From the NCBI GenBank assembly GCA_964436865.1, contig CAYTFK010000002.1:1-64000 (forward strand): a DNA stretch of 64,000 nt. The letters run 5' to 3'. This document shows, piece after piece, positions 62,787 through 64,000 of the stretch; position 1 is the stretch's first letter; the number at the start of each line of letters is the position of its first letter. Both the position numbers and the translations under genes were made by a program. The notes under the pieces were generated by a model. That model was not told the origin of the DNA and did not search any database. It saw only the letters and a list, made by a program, of their open reading frames with translations. This DNA comes from JAXGPP01 sp964436865. GTDB lineage: Bacteria > Planctomycetota > Planctomycetia > Pirellulales > Thermoguttaceae.

Positions 62787-64000
62787 ATGTTTCTTTCCCC
62801 CTGGTTTGCCATTGCGGGACTGGCGGCGGCGCTCGGGCCGGTGATTATTCACCTGCTCAATCGGCAGCGGTATCGCGTCGTCGAGTGGGCAGCCATGGAT
62901 CTGTTGCGACAGGCGGCGACGCGCAACCGGCGGATCATGCGAATCCGCGACTTGCTCCTGCTGATCCTGAGGACCGCTGTGGTCGTGTTGTTTGGGCTGG
63001 CGATGGCACGGCCCTATCTCTCGACTGCAGCGAAGGCCGTTGAAGCCGATCAACCGGTGCACGCTGTGCTCCTGGTGGACAACAGCTTGAGCATGGGCTA
63101 CCAGCGTCTCGAGGGCACTCTCCTGGACACGGCCAAGCAGAGGACCCGAGAGTTCATCGATCGATTGCCGCCGGGAAGCCGCATCTCGGTGCTGCCGATG
63201 TGCGGCCCGGCGGGCGAGTTTAGCCTGACCGGATATAGCACGGAGCAAGACGCCCTGGAAGCCCTCGACAGCATCAAATCGGTCGACCGCAGCGCACCGG
63301 CACTGGCGGCGATGGATCTGGCCCAAGAGGCCTGCCGCCGGGTGCCCACTCCGGTGGCGAAACAGATCGTGTTCATATCCGACCAGCAGGCGTCGAATTG
63401 GCCGGCCGAGATCAATCCAAGCCAGATCGAACGGTTGATGGCACCGGTGCAACTGGTCCAAGTGTCGCCCGATGAATGGGAGAACGCCTGGGTGGCAGGG
63501 TTGGAACTGCAGGACGGTATCGCCGATCTCTCCACGCCGGGCGTCTTCCTGGCCACGATCGCTTATCAAGGCCCCGCGCCGCGGCACGACGTCCAGGTGA
63601 CGCTTGCGCTCGACGGCCGGCCGGTAGCGGCGCAGACCATCGACCTCCATCCCGGCCAGGTCCGCGAGGTGCGGTTTCCCGACTGTGAGTTCGACACCAC
63701 GGTGGAACCGGGGCGAGCGAACTTCGTGACGGCGGCGGTTTCTATCCCCCATGACCGCCTGCCGGGGGACGATGAGCGCGTGCTGTCGGTGCCGGTCGTG
63801 GCAGGGCTGCCGGTGGTGTTCGTCGATCAACTGGGCGATCGTGAAGATCGGCAGAGGAATCGGCTGGGAGAGACTTGCCGGCTGCGAAGGCTTTTGGCGC
63901 CAGGGACCGGCGCGGACAACGGCACGCGCCAACTGGTCCAGATCCGGCACCTGCGGATCGACCAGCTTGACCGACACGTGCTGCAAGACGCTCGCCTGGT
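62787..64000 (+). CDS. BatA/VWA-domain membrane protein (3' end beyond the window)
   Basis: A partial frame of 404 codons, open to the window edge. The start MFLSPWFAIAGLAAALGPVIIHLLNRQRYRVVEW is the double-membrane BatA N-terminal module: helix, then H-L-L-N-R, then a basic loop and a second helix LLLLILRTAVVVLFGLAMARP. A von Willebrand A domain follows with the metal-binding D-x-S-x-S (VLLVDNSLSMGY) and later QIVFISDQQASNW. In planctomycetes this type usually belongs to a MoxR-DUF58-VWA cluster; here the preceding genes are the toroid and PQQ-propeller proteins. The end of the gene is not in the window. Confidence 0.9.
   Translation, partial: MFLSPWFAIAGLAAALGPVIIHLLNRQRYRVVEWAAMDLLRQAATRNRRIMRIRDLLLLILRTAVVVLFGLAMARPYLSTAAKAVEADQPVHAVLLVDNSLSMGYQRLEGTLLDTAKQRTREFIDRLPPGSRISVLPMCGPAGEFSLTGYSTEQDALEALDSIKSVDRSAPALAAMDLAQEACRRVPTPVAKQIVFISDQQASNWPAEINPSQIERLMAPVQLVQVSPDEWENAWVAGLELQDGIADLSTPGVFLATIAYQGPAPRHDVQVTLALDGRPVAAQTIDLHPGQVREVRFPDCEFDTTVEPGRANFVTAAVSIPHDRLPGDDERVLSVPVVAGLPVVFVDQLGDREDRQRNRLGETCRLRRLLAPGTGADNGTRQLVQIRHLRIDQLDRHVLQDARL

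Overview
The window looks like a high-GC chromosomal segment of a member of the Planctomycetota, most like Pirellulales. This is judged from gene content, not from a search. The markers are a DUF1559 / H-X9-DG prepilin-like protein followed by a small regulatory-domain lipoprotein, secreted DUF1080 and DUF3472 proteins, a neutral-ceramidase-like protein, a BatA/VWA protein next to PQQ-propeller and squalene-cyclase-fold proteins, and paralogous groEL genes. It reads as an assembled contig end: bases 1-43 are not genomic but match an Illumina TruSeq P5-side adapter including an i5 index.

Left part (44-9.9 kb): a truncated OprB-like porin, then the squalene operon hpnC-hpnD-hpnE (minus strand, each junction overlapping by 4 nt), divergent from ispH and an enolase-superfamily gene. 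Next come a CBS-domain protein, a DUF1080 protein, a short sugar-binding-domain protein and a TerC-family membrane protein. From 10.1 to 17.95 kb there is a four-gene plus-strand unit: a long TPR protein, an ExbB/TolQ-type proton channel subunit, ExbD/TolR, and a 1093-residue membrane protein with a Pro/Ala-rich stalk and a C-terminal squalene-cyclase-like toroid. I consider this the most likely under-described system here.

Middle (18-31 kb): a nucleosidase that is a candidate HpnG, the DUF1559/lipoprotein pair, a DUF3472 protein, a multi-pass membrane protein, and the second hopanoid cluster (squalene-hopene cyclase followed by hpnH), with palindromic repeats between and upstream of those two genes. 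A CocE/NonD hydrolase and a UvrD/PcrA helicase follow. With hpnCDE and ispH the window holds the terminal MEP-pathway enzyme, squalene formation, hopene cyclisation and the first side-chain steps (HpnH, probably HpnG).

Right part (31-64 kb): ceramidase-like protein, cold-shock protein, and the aspartate-family operon hom - phosphoglycerate-mutase-like (probably a non-orthologous homoserine kinase) - lysC with four ACT domains. An M42 aminopeptidase follows, then a chaperone block groEL1-groES-groEL2, a strong terminator, and dnaJ-grpE-fmdB-yacG. A near-perfect sigma-54 promoter lies upstream of groEL1. The rest is a membrane protein, a divergent PII protein, a kinase-fold phosphotransferase, a DsbD-like thiol:disulfide protein, a secreted deacetylase-like protein, purM, a cytochrome c'-like protein and glgX. 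The window closes with a secreted three-gene group: PQQ-propeller protein, squalene-cyclase-fold protein and a BatA/VWA protein cut by the window end. I saw no tRNA, rRNA, CRISPR array, transposase or phage gene.
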